A DNA stretch of 48,572 nt from Cyanobacteria bacterium UBA6984 (GTDB lineage: Bacteria > Cyanobacteriota > Vampirovibrionia > Gastranaerophilales > Gastranaerophilaceae): NCBI GenBank assembly GCA_002450015.1, contig DJYG01000040.1, positions 1 to 48,572 of the forward strand, in the 5' to 3' direction. Both the position numbers and the translations under genes were made by a program. Each line of letters opens with the position of its first letter. Position 1 is the first letter of the stretch. Shown in pieces: positions 15,628-23,334 of the stretch. The notes under the pieces are model-generated. The model was not told the origin of the DNA. It saw only the letters and a program-made list of their open reading frames with translations, and searched no databases.

Positions 15628-17070
15628 TTATTTCAACTCAATTATGCATTCAGATGATAGCTTAACCGGAATGCGATTCATTGGTATTGTAGGATAACCG
15701 TTAACTGTATAAATTTTATGTGTTAGTGCAAGCCACATTGCATCAACTTCGATTTTATTTAGTAATAAATAATTTTCAGCCGGAATATTTGAATAATTTA
15801 GAAATATTACGCTGCATGTATCCGGTATAGTGTATTTTTGAATATCTTTAATTGCATCTTTTTTACTGTATAAAAATAAATTTTGAGCAGGGATTTGTTC
15901 AATAATTAAAACAAAAATTACAAGTAATTTTAAAATGTTTTTATTAAAATTTTCTATTATACTTGCAAATATATATGCAAAAATTGGACATAAAATATTC
16001 ACAAATCTTCCGACAGCCCTAATAGTTCCACCCGCAGGAAAATAATCATATACTATTTTGTGTAGAAAGCTTATATTTATTATTGCAAATATTGAAATTA
16101 TAAAAATCAATATTATTTTTTTATAATTTTTTAATGAATAAATCCCATAGCATAACAAGAATGTTGCAAAAATTCCTATGCCATAAATATCATCTACATT
16201 CAGGTTTCTAAATTTAAAAAATAAAATATTATCTAATAGACTTTGATTTATAAAATAATTTTTTAATGTTGGTGTAAGCTGTAATACTACGTCATAAGGA
16301 TATTTTGTTACTCCTGTTGCCAAATAATGTATAGCAAGCGGCAAAAGTAATAATATTAAAAGCAGCAAATTAAAAAATAAATATAACTTATTCTCATTTA
16401 TATAGTTGAAAATTTGTTTTGAAATATCCTTAAAAAATATTAATATAAAACTTAAGATAAAAATGCTAAAAGCAATAAACCAACCCATATAAAAGCTTGT
16501 ATAAAATTGAAGTACAATAAAAATACAACCTGCAAAAGACAATATTTTATATTTTTTAGAATATATAAAGCAAATAAGTGCTAAAATCGTATAAAACTGT
16601 GAAAGCAATTGAATATGCACTATTTGCCCATATCTTATTATTGAAAATGCAAAGAAGAATGCACCGGCAGCGCTTGATAAATCTTTGAATTTAAAGCAAT
16701 TTTTTAACAAAAAATAAAAAGAAGAAAAATTTAATATGCAAAGTAACAATGAAGTTAATAAAAATGCATTGTATGGGTTAAAGAGCAGTCTTAAAGGTAC
16801 GTAAAATATGCCTATGCCAAATAAGACATCAGAAAATGCAAGAGTATTCTTTGCGGGATACAAGCAGGGCATATTCCACAACTGTTGGTGAGGTGCTGTT
16901 TGATTTACCCATAACCAAAAATGTTCAAGAATATAATTTATATATCTTGAATCTATATTATCTCCAGGCATTAAATCAAATCCACTGCGTATGCTGTGCC
17001 AGCTAAAAATTAAAATGCCTAATACAACAAATATAAAATAATATTTATGGTCAGTTAAATTTTTTAGCAT
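15628..17070 (-). CDS. Polytopic membrane protein, probable GT-C-fold glycosyltransferase
   Basis: A 480-aa protein with about eleven membrane helices and a short soluble C-terminal tail (last 65 residues). The first loop has LMPGDNIDSRYINYIL (about residues 33-48), an acidic site after the first helix in the place where GT-C enzymes carry D-x-D/D-E. A later loop has QLLSQFYT and FPAGGTIRAVGRFVN (near 350). I cannot name the family; related proteins are annotated as uncharacterised membrane or YfhO-like proteins. It shares no close similarity with the DESALG and DEAHAW proteins elsewhere in the window. Its start codon shares one base with the nitroreductase stop (TAATG), so it is the third gene of a small operon. 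Glycosyltransferase function is inference. Confidence 0.6.
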   Translation of the reverse strand: MLKNLTDHKYYFIFVVLGILIFSWHSIRSGFDLMPGDNIDSRYINYILEHFWLWVNQTAPHQQLWNMPCLYPAKNTLAFSDVLFGIGIFYVPLRLLFNPYNAFLLTSLLLCILNFSSFYFLLKNCFKFKDLSSAAGAFFFAFSIIRYGQIVHIQLLSQFYTILALICFIYSKKYKILSFAGCIFIVLQFYTSFYMGWFIAFSIFILSFILIFFKDISKQIFNYINENKLYLFFNLLLLILLLLPLAIHYLATGVTKYPYDVVLQLTPTLKNYFINQSLLDNILFFKFRNLNVDDIYGIGIFATFLLCYGIYSLKNYKKIILIFIISIFAIINISFLHKIVYDYFPAGGTIRAVGRFVNILCPIFAYIFASIIENFNKNILKLLVIFVLIIEQIPAQNLFLYSKKDAIKDIQKYTIPDTCSVIFLNYSNIPAENYLLLNKIEVDAMWLALTHKIYTVNGYPTIPMNRIPVKLSSECIIELK

Positions 17071-17879
17071 TATATAACCGTTATATTACAACTTTCAGGT
17101 TGAATAGTACGCTTATACTTCACATCAGGATATCCAAATAACATTACATAGGCAAGTTTATGAGTTTTTGGAATATTAAATTTATGCATAACTTCTCTGC
17201 TTAAAGGCATTGTATTATATGCATATCCGCACCATAATGTACCTATACCCAACGTTTGCGCATAAAGTTCAAAATAACTTAACGCAATTATCGGATCAAT
17301 TTCTTTACAAGGAGCTTTCTTATTTACAGAAACAACTATCATGTGAGGAGCATTTCTAAAAATAACATCTTCATCACTTAAAACCGCTCTCTTTAAAGAA
17401 GCAATATGACCTTTTGCAGGTACAAATTTAAGTATTTTTTTTAATTTTTTATATAAAATTTCCTTAATTTCAACCATTGTATCTTTATTTTCAACAATAG
17501 CAAAATGTAAATCTTTAAAATTTACTCCGGTAGGTGTCCAATTAAGGATATTTTTAAGTTTATCTAAAGTTTCTTTACTTACATTTTCTTGCTTAAATTT
17601 TCTACAACTGCGCCTTGCTTTAATCAAATTTTCCATATCAATTGAAGAAGGAAAATTTGAAATAGAGTCAGATAAATCAGGATTTTTATCAAAAATACTT
17701 ATTGCTGCATTAGGACATATTGCCAAACAATGTTGACAGCCGATACATGCCAACTCATTTTTTGCATACGGATAACCATCTTTATCTTGACTTATAACGT
17801 GTGCAATACAATCCCTTACGCATAACCCGCACTTTGTACATTTATCTTTATTAACAGTAAAACATAAATCCTTTGTCAT
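17070..17879 (-). CDS. Ferredoxin-nitroreductase fusion protein
   Basis: A 269-aa cytoplasmic flavoprotein. Residues 8-62 form a bacterial 2[4Fe-4S] ferredoxin domain with CTKCGLCVRDC and CIGCQHCLAICP. Residues 85-269 form an FMN-binding nitroreductase domain: LIKARRSCRKFKQENVS at its start, WTPTGVNFKDLHF for the flavin and substrate loop, and GIGTLWCGYAYN near 225. In anaerobes this fusion passes electrons from reduced ferredoxin to FMN and then to an oxidised substrate (quinones, nitro compounds, unsaturated bonds). The true substrate is not known. Two bases separate it from the EF-hand gene before it and it overlaps the membrane protein after it by one base. Domain content is certain; physiological role is open. 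Confidence 0.92.
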   Translation of the reverse strand: MTKDLCFTVNKDKCTKCGLCVRDCIAHVISQDKDGYPYAKNELACIGCQHCLAICPNAAISIFDKNPDLSDSISNFPSSIDMENLIKARRSCRKFKQENVSKETLDKLKNILNWTPTGVNFKDLHFAIVENKDTMVEIKEILYKKLKKILKFVPAKGHIASLKRAVLSDEDVIFRNAPHMIVVSVNKKAPCKEIDPIIALSYFELYAQTLGIGTLWCGYAYNTMPLSREVMHKFNIPKTHKLAYVMLFGYPDVKYKRTIQPESCNITVI

Positions 17880-17881
17880 TG

Positions 17882-18226
17882 CTATTTATCTTTTTTTTTA
17901 GGAGCATGGTCTTGCAAATAATTTGCTAAATCTTTCACGTTCATTTTTTTTGCATCTTCAAGCTTTAAACCATAATTATCTTTTAATAATTTTGAAAGTT
18001 CATCATCAGTAATTTTTCCATCCTGATTTGTATCAAGTATTTTGCTTATTTTTCCCATAACATTGTCGTTTATAAGTGGTCTTGCAAATATTGATACAGA
18101 ATCTTTTATTCCAACTTTTAATTCTTCAATGGAATATGTTCCATTACCTTCTTTGTCAATTTTTTTTAATAAATCACCTGTGTTCATTTTTAAAGTCTTG
18201 TTGTTAATTGCAGCTGTGTATTTCAT
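17882..18226 (-). CDS. Small EF-hand calcium-binding protein
   Basis: A 114-aa protein without signal peptide or membrane helix, so cytoplasmic. Two EF-hand loops with the 12-residue spacing are visible: residues 24-35 (DKEGNGTYSIEE) and 65-76 (DTNQDGKITDDE). The second is fully canonical (Asp1, Asn3, Asp5, Gly6, Ile8, Glu12); the first has Asp1, Glu3, Asn5, Gly6, Glu12. A helix before and after each loop completes a calmodulin-like pair. A Lys-rich tail ends the protein. AAGGAGG lies five bases before ATG, so it is probably well translated. It is first in an operon with the ferredoxin-nitroreductase and a membrane protein. Bacterial EF-hand proteins buffer or sense calcium; no partner is identified. 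Confidence 0.85.
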   Translation of the reverse strand: MKYTAAINNKTLKMNTGDLLKKIDKEGNGTYSIEELKVGIKDSVSIFARPLINDNVMGKISKILDTNQDGKITDDELSKLLKDNYGLKLEDAKKMNVKDLANYLQDHAPKKKDK

Positions 18227-18318
18227 ATAACCTCCTTTTTTTTTATTATATCACAATTTATAAAAATCATATAATTAGATTATAAAAAATTATTAAAAAT
18301 ATGTAAAATAATAATATT

Positions 18319-19575
18319 ATGACAGAAAATTTATCTAAAAAAAGAACTGCTGCAGACTTCTCACAAGTAGCAATGTATGAAGGTAATCCAAAATACGAAC
18401 AGGCAATTTCGAGAGTTACAGAAATTTATAAAACTGAGTATGATTCTCGTTCTCCATTTGAAAGAGATGAACATCGACTCTTGCATTCTACCGCATACCG
18501 GAGAATGAAAAACAAAACACAAGTGTTCTTTGCAACTGAAAATGACCATATTTGTACGAGAATTGAACACGTAACGCACGTTGCATCTATTGCTGAAACT
18601 ATTGCAAAAAATTTAAATTTAAATCAAGAACTTGTAAACGCAATAGCAATAGGTCATGATATAGGTCATGCACCATTCGGTCATCACGGTGAATTTATAT
18701 TAAATGATATTGTTAAAAGGCTTGATATTTGTGTTCGTTTTTGGCACGAAGGAAACAGCTTAAATTTTGTTGATAACATCGAACTGTTACCTGATTATCA
18801 AGGAAACATGAAAAATTTAAATTTAACATATGCTGTTAGAGATGGCATAGTTTGCCACTGCGGTGAAGTTAATGAAAAAATTGTAAAGCCTAGAGATGAA
18901 TTTTTTAATTTGACAGATATTCAATATGCAAGTCATGTCATGCCATTCACCTATGAAGGCTGCGTAGTAAAACTTTCAGATACAATTGCATATCTTGATA
19001 GAGATATAGAAGATGCTTTAATTTATCATATATTATCAGATAAGCAATTGACAGAAATTCAACATATAATTCAAAAAGCATTTCCGAATGAAGACGTTCG
19101 TAATATATGTCCAAAAATATTATCCTACTATTTTATAAAGGATTTATGCCAAAATTCTACACCAGAAGAAGGTCTTAAATTTACGGACAATGCATTTGAG
19201 ATGATGCGTTTGATTAAGGAATATAATACTGAAAATATATGCGGTCATCCAAGATTACAGCCATTCAAAAAATATGCTACACTTGTTCTTGAAACTATTT
19301 TTGAGAAACTTGATTCTTATTTTTGTGATGATATTTTAGCCGCGATGAACGCTGAAAGACGCTTATATCCAACATTGACATCTTATTTTAGAACTTGGCT
19401 TATAAGATATACTGAAATTGATTTGGAAAGAAAAGCAAGATATAAATGTCAAAATAAGGTGATTTATGACTATAAATCTCATAAAATGTACAGAAAAGCT
19501 ATTATCCACTTTATTTCAGCAATGACCGATAAATTTGCTATAAAAATATTTAACGAAATTATAAGTTTTCATTAA
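18319..19575 (+). CDS. dgt: dGTP triphosphohydrolase-like HD-domain protein
   Basis: A 418-aa member of the dGTPase family, which splits dNTPs (classically dGTP) into nucleoside and triphosphate. The N-terminal signature SPFERDEHRLLHSTAYRRM (about residues 40-58) is typical. The HD metal site follows: TRIEHVTHVASIAETIA (near 78-94), then AIGHDIGHAPFGHHGE (near 113-128), and later VKLSDTIAYLDRDIEDAL with the distal Asp. The length is in the range of the short dGTPases rather than the 505-aa E. coli Dgt. No ribosome-binding site precedes the ATG. The gene is monocistronic and ends at a strong hairpin. Substrate preference among dNTPs cannot be read. Confidence 0.9.
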   Translation: MTENLSKKRTAADFSQVAMYEGNPKYEQAISRVTEIYKTEYDSRSPFERDEHRLLHSTAYRRMKNKTQVFFATENDHICTRIEHVTHVASIAETIAKNLNLNQELVNAIAIGHDIGHAPFGHHGEFILNDIVKRLDICVRFWHEGNSLNFVDNIELLPDYQGNMKNLNLTYAVRDGIVCHCGEVNEKIVKPRDEFFNLTDIQYASHVMPFTYEGCVVKLSDTIAYLDRDIEDALIYHILSDKQLTEIQHIIQKAFPNEDVRNICPKILSYYFIKDLCQNSTPEEGLKFTDNAFEMMRLIKEYNTENICGHPRLQPFKKYATLVLETIFEKLDSYFCDDILAAMNAERRLYPTLTSYFRTWLIRYTEIDLERKARYKCQNKVIYDYKSHKMYRKAIIHFISAMTDKFAIKIFNEIISFH

Positions 19576-19581
19576 TAAAAC

Positions 19582-19615
19582 AAAAACTACCGCTTTTATA
19601 AACGGTAGTTTTTAT
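19582..19615. terminator. Bidirectional terminator between dgt and the GH57 gene
   Basis: AAAAACTACCG pairs with CGGTAGTTTTT around a ten-base loop. The A run before and T run after give U tracts on both strands, matching the convergent genes on either side. Confidence 0.88.
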
Positions 19616-19632
19616 TTATAATTCTTGATTAT

Positions 19633-21360
19633 TTATTTGTACAAAGGTTGTAATTTTACTGCTTGTTGAGGAATTACACCTTCTTCGATTGGAAGATATA
19701 CTCTATAATCAATATCAGGGAAACAGTTGTCAATATCTTCAATTGCAAATAATTTTGCTTCATCAATATTATTTGCATCAATCATATCTGCAATTGTTTC
19801 AAATCTTTCAACGTGTTCTCTGAATCGGTCTGTCGCATAATCTTTAGCTTGCCAAGTTGTAATTAAGAAAGGCCAATCTGAACTTTGAAGTAACAAGTTT
19901 TCTCTTGCTAATTGGCTCAAAGCTCTTAGTAATAATTTATCTTTTGGTTTTTCTTCGTATCTTGATGCAATTTCGGTTATACGTTTTTCACAAGAGTGAA
20001 TAATAGGCCACATCCATTCTGTTAAATGATTCATCCATACATAGAAATGTCCGCCTGCACCCCAAGAACTTTCAGGAATTTGAATAGCTTCTTTTGGTGG
20101 ATAAGCTTGCAAGTATTCACCAGCAGTCATCATTTGAATATCATCTTTTAAGTATGTGTTTAATTTTTTAACAACTTGTTTAATAAATTCAACACCTTCA
20201 AACCACCAGTGTCCGAACAACTCAGTATCGAATGAAACCATTACTAAGCCTTCTTTACCGTTGTGTGCCTTTTTGTAATCATTTAATAAATGATACAACA
20301 TTGTTGTATAGTGATCAGAATTTTCATTAACTTTGTTAAATGCCAATACAGGGTCATATAACATTTTGTCACCTAAATCAGTAGTGGATGATGTTATTCT
20401 CCAATAATGCATACCAGATTTGTCATCTTTTTTATGAAATTCTCTATATACACCATCACCAGGATATCCATCAGCAGCTGACCAAACTTGATAACCTGCT
20501 CTGTCATTTCTTCCCATAACTGCAACTTGTGCATCAGGCAGCCAATATGCAGAATATGTATCATAACCTGTTGCTTCTCTTTCAGGTAGTGGTATATATT
20601 CAATATTTCCGTAAGGACCTATTACACGTCTGTTACCTATTGAATTACCACCTTCAATTACATGAGATTCTGTAAAGAAGTATTGTATATCATTATTTTG
20701 TAAAGTAACTTCAATAGCCGGACGCCACTTCTTTTCACCATCAGAACCAATATACTGATAACCTTGTCTATACGCACATTCAGGCAGCCAACAGCCTTTA
20801 GCTTTTTTACCGAATAAACGCTTTGTTGTATCAGAACCCACCTTAAATTGTGCATTTAAATTGTTATCTGTTGCAAGCAATGGAGAAAAACCATGAGTAG
20901 CACCTGATGTCGTAATTTCAATACAACCTAAATCTTGATATTTTTTAAATGCAGTAACAAGATTTTTATTATATCTTTTAACAAAATGCTCTTTAATTTT
21001 TGTTAAATGATTGTAGCAGAAATTTGCCAAGTAACTCAAATGTTCAGAATGCTCAACTTCAGGATCAGGATATCTTTCGACATCTTCAGCCGCAGCTTTA
21101 ATTCTTGTATCCATATACTCAACAAAACCATCTTGTAAATGCTTGTCATTTAATTGTTCAGCTAAAATCGGTGTTATCCCAACTGTAAGCTTTGCCTTGA
21201 TACCGTCTTCTTCATATAATTCAGAAATAGCATCAAGAAGCGGAACATAAGTTTCAGACATACATTCGTATAAATTTTCTTCTCCGAACGGCCACATACC
21301 GGCTTTGCGATAATAAGGCAAATGGCTGTGTAACATAAAAACAAATTGTCCTACTGACAT
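19633..21360 (-). CDS. GH57 family (DUF1957) alpha-glucan branching enzyme-like protein
   Basis: The start is set at ATG 21360, eight bases after GGAGG (21370-21374). A longer frame from 21375 would swallow that ribosome-binding site. The 575-aa protein begins MSVGQFVFMLHSHLPYYRKA, with the HSHLPY region-1 motif of GH57. GCWLPECAYRQGY (near 193) should hold the catalytic nucleophile Glu, and VSFDTELFGHWWFEG (near 377) the acid/base Asp. SWGAGGHFYVWMN is the last conserved region, followed by the C-terminal helical DUF1957 domain. Members of this length form alpha-1,6 branches in glycogen or hydrolyse alpha-glucan. Such enzymes are frequent in cyanobacteria, thermophiles and related lineages. 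No glycogen gene is adjacent. Branching rather than amylase activity is an inference from subfamily. Confidence 0.9.
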   Translation of the reverse strand: MSVGQFVFMLHSHLPYYRKAGMWPFGEENLYECMSETYVPLLDAISELYEEDGIKAKLTVGITPILAEQLNDKHLQDGFVEYMDTRIKAAAEDVERYPDPEVEHSEHLSYLANFCYNHLTKIKEHFVKRYNKNLVTAFKKYQDLGCIEITTSGATHGFSPLLATDNNLNAQFKVGSDTTKRLFGKKAKGCWLPECAYRQGYQYIGSDGEKKWRPAIEVTLQNNDIQYFFTESHVIEGGNSIGNRRVIGPYGNIEYIPLPEREATGYDTYSAYWLPDAQVAVMGRNDRAGYQVWSAADGYPGDGVYREFHKKDDKSGMHYWRITSSTTDLGDKMLYDPVLAFNKVNENSDHYTTMLYHLLNDYKKAHNGKEGLVMVSFDTELFGHWWFEGVEFIKQVVKKLNTYLKDDIQMMTAGEYLQAYPPKEAIQIPESSWGAGGHFYVWMNHLTEWMWPIIHSCEKRITEIASRYEEKPKDKLLLRALSQLARENLLLQSSDWPFLITTWQAKDYATDRFREHVERFETIADMIDANNIDEAKLFAIEDIDNCFPDIDYRVYLPIEEGVIPQQAVKLQPLYK

Positions 21361-21537
21361 GGTAAATGCCTCCATATTTCGTGTTTATCAATTATTATCA
21401 AGGGTAAATTGTAACGAGAAACAATTATTTCCTTTATCAATTTATAACATGAACAAATTTTTTATGTTACAAATTCTATGCTATTTGTATCTGATTGTTA
21501 CAATTTATCTATAAAATTGCCCACCTCGATAATTAAA

Positions 21538-21559
21538 TTATATACCGAGCGGTATATAA
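21538..21559. promoter_or_regulatory. Perfect inverted repeat, possible TetR-type operator
   Basis: TTATATACCG and CGGTATATAA are perfect inverted arms of ten bases separated by AG. The ACCG-N2-CGGT core resembles operators of several TetR-family repressors. It sits in the roughly 295-base divergent gap between the GH57 gene and ndk, about 100 bases before the ndk start and 180 before the GH57 start. It is not followed by a T run and so is not a terminator. The same gap holds scattered GTTACAA copies (near 21408 inverted, 21466 and 21497); otherwise I see nothing in it. No TetR gene is in the window. Confidence 0.5.
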
Positions 21560-21655
21560 AGTCAAGTAATTGTTTATAAAGTTTACAATTTGTTTAAATA
21601 AATATTTGTTTATGCTCTAATAAATAGGTTGAGATTAAAAAAGAGAGGAAACGAA

Positions 21656-22126
21656 ATGAATATTGAAAGAACATTTGTTGCAATTAAACCTGATGCAGTA
21701 CAAAGAGGTTTAATGGGTAAAATAATTACAAGATTTGAAGAAAAAGGGTTTAAAATAATAGCAATGAAAATGCTTGAAGTTTCAAATGAACAAGCGGCTT
21801 CACATTATGCAGAACACAAAGGAAAACCTTTTTATGATGGACTTGTTAAATTTATCATGTCTGCACCTGTTGTAGCAATGGTTGTTGAAGGTATTGATGC
21901 TGTTGCAGAAGTAAGACACATTTTAGGAGCAACTAATCCTAATAATGCAGATGTAGGTTCAATAAGAGCTGACTTTAGTCCTGTAATGAGTTGCAATTGC
22001 GTACATGCTTCAGATTCTGTTGAGTCTGCAAAACGAGAAATGTCAATTTATTTTGATGTTGAAAAAGAACTTTGCACAAAATGGAAAACAAGAATGGAAA
22101 TTATTTTAGATGACTTGTCAAAATAA
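21656..22126 (+). CDS. ndk: Nucleoside-diphosphate kinase
   Basis: The ATG at 21656 is chosen because GAGAGG lies seven bases upstream and the product then begins MNIERTFVAIKPDAVQRG, as in the family; a TTG 27 bases earlier would place the ribosome-binding site inside the gene. The 156-aa enzyme transfers gamma-phosphate between NTPs and NDPs through a phosphohistidine. Lys11 in KPDAV, GATNPNNADVGSIRADF and the active His117 in NCVHASDSVESA are all present. It is slightly longer than the usual 140-150 aa at the C-terminus. The last 17 bases overlap the tgt start, so the two genes are co-translated. Confidence 0.95.
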   Translation: MNIERTFVAIKPDAVQRGLMGKIITRFEEKGFKIIAMKMLEVSNEQAASHYAEHKGKPFYDGLVKFIMSAPVVAMVVEGIDAVAEVRHILGATNPNNADVGSIRADFSPVMSCNCVHASDSVESAKREMSIYFDVEKELCTKWKTRMEIILDDLSK

Positions 22127-23237
22127 TTATTTTAGTTATGAATTACTTCATGTTGACAAAAATACCGGTGCAAGAGCCGGTATTTTGCATACGCCTCATG
22201 GCGACATAGAAACACCAATATTTATGCCTGTTGGAACAAATTCTTCCGTAAAAATGCTTACTAATTATGACGTCGAACAGGCAGGGGCTCAAATAATATT
22301 GGCAAATTCATATCACTTATACTTAAAAGCAGGTACAAAACTTATTAAACAATTTGGTGGTATCCATGGTTGGATGAATTGGAACAAGCCTGTATTGACA
22401 GACTCAGGAGGTTTTCAAGTATTTTCACTCGCAAATTTAAGAAAAATTACAGAAGATGGAGTATCTTTCAGAAACCCTAAAGATGGCTCTAAACATTTTA
22501 TATCTCCTGAAATATCAATGGAAATTCAGGAAGATATAGGCGCAGATATTATGATGGCTTTTGATGTTTGTTCTCCGTATCCTTGTACTTATGATGAAGC
22601 TAAAAAAGCTATGGAACAAACTCACAGATGGTTGGAAAGATGTTTTAAGGCAAAAAGTAACCCTAAACAAGCGCTATTTCCGATTGTTCAAGGTGCTTTC
22701 TTTGATGATTTAAGAAAAGAAAGCGCATCGGTAATATCTTCTTTTGACGCAGTGGGCTACGCAATTGGAGGTTTGAGTGTTGGCGAAACAAAGGATATAA
22801 TGAATCATTTTGTTGAATTTACAGCACCTTTATTACCTGAAAACAAACCACGGTATTTAATGGGCGTTGGTACACCTGAAGATTTATTAGATTGCATTAA
22901 GCGTGGAATAGATATGTTTGATTGCGTTCTTCCAACAAGAAATGCTCGTCACGGTTCATTCTTTACTCATAATGGAAAAAAAATCATAAAAAATAAAGAA
23001 TTTGAGGCAGATGCTGAACCCCTTGATGAATTGTGCAATTGTTATGCTTGTAAAAATCATTCAAAAGCATATATAAGACATTTGTTTAGATGTGGTGAAG
23101 GTACAGCAGCAGCTTTAATGTCAATTCATAATATTAAATTTTTATTAGATTTTGCTAAAGCTTGCAGAAACGCTATTTTAAATGATGAATTTGAAAGATT
23201 TTATAATGATAATTATTATAAAATAGTGCAAAAATAA
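22110..23237 (+). CDS. tgt: tRNA-guanine transglycosylase (queuosine biosynthesis)
   Basis: A 375-aa enzyme that swaps guanine 34 for preQ1 in the anticodons of tRNA Asp, Asn, His and Tyr. TDSGGFQVFSL (near 96) contains the active-site Asp, GGLSVGE (near 219) binds the base, and GIDMFDCVLPTRNARHG (near 268-284) holds the nucleophile Asp. The zinc site CNCYACKNH (near 308-316) has a distal His. The start codon lies inside the ndk gene (17-base overlap) without its own clear ribosome-binding site. Full length, no oddity. No queC/D/E/F or queA gene is in the window. Confidence 0.97.
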   Translation: MTCQNNYFSYELLHVDKNTGARAGILHTPHGDIETPIFMPVGTNSSVKMLTNYDVEQAGAQIILANSYHLYLKAGTKLIKQFGGIHGWMNWNKPVLTDSGGFQVFSLANLRKITEDGVSFRNPKDGSKHFISPEISMEIQEDIGADIMMAFDVCSPYPCTYDEAKKAMEQTHRWLERCFKAKSNPKQALFPIVQGAFFDDLRKESASVISSFDAVGYAIGGLSVGETKDIMNHFVEFTAPLLPENKPRYLMGVGTPEDLLDCIKRGIDMFDCVLPTRNARHGSFFTHNGKKIIKNKEFEADAEPLDELCNCYACKNHSKAYIRHLFRCGEGTAAALMSIHNIKFLLDFAKACRNAILNDEFERFYNDNYYKIVQK

Positions 23238-23263
23238 AACTTATTAATTTTTACACAACAAAC

Positions 23264-23302
23264 CAAAAAATAAGAGCAATTATATTATGCTCTTATTTTT
23301 TG
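23264..23302. terminator. Bidirectional terminator between tgt and the acyl-CoA synthetase gene
   Basis: CAAAAAATAAGAGCA pairs perfectly with TGCTCTTATTTTTTG around a nine-base loop. The A and T runs at the ends of the stem serve both convergent transcripts. Confidence 0.85.
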
Positions 23303-23307
23303 TTATT

Positions 23308-23334
23308 ATTTATTTATTTATTTATTTATTTATT
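23308..23334. repeat. Tetranucleotide microsatellite (ATTT)6
   Basis: Six full ATTT units plus a partial one run from the terminator into the last codons of the acyl-CoA synthetase gene, whose TAA stop (23326-23328) is part of the repeat. It is the longest simple tetranucleotide repeat that I noticed in the window. Confidence 0.85.

Noticed and set aside
21361..21655. tRNA or small RNA gene in the GH57-ndk gap
   Set aside because: No cloverleaf, CCA end or G+C-rich folded core could be found; only the short palindrome stands out.
23308..23334. (ATTT)6 repeat as a phase-variation switch for the acyl-CoA synthetase
   Set aside because: The stop codon is the first TAA of the repeat as read from the gene, so adding or removing units leaves the protein unchanged. 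At most the distance to the terminator varies.
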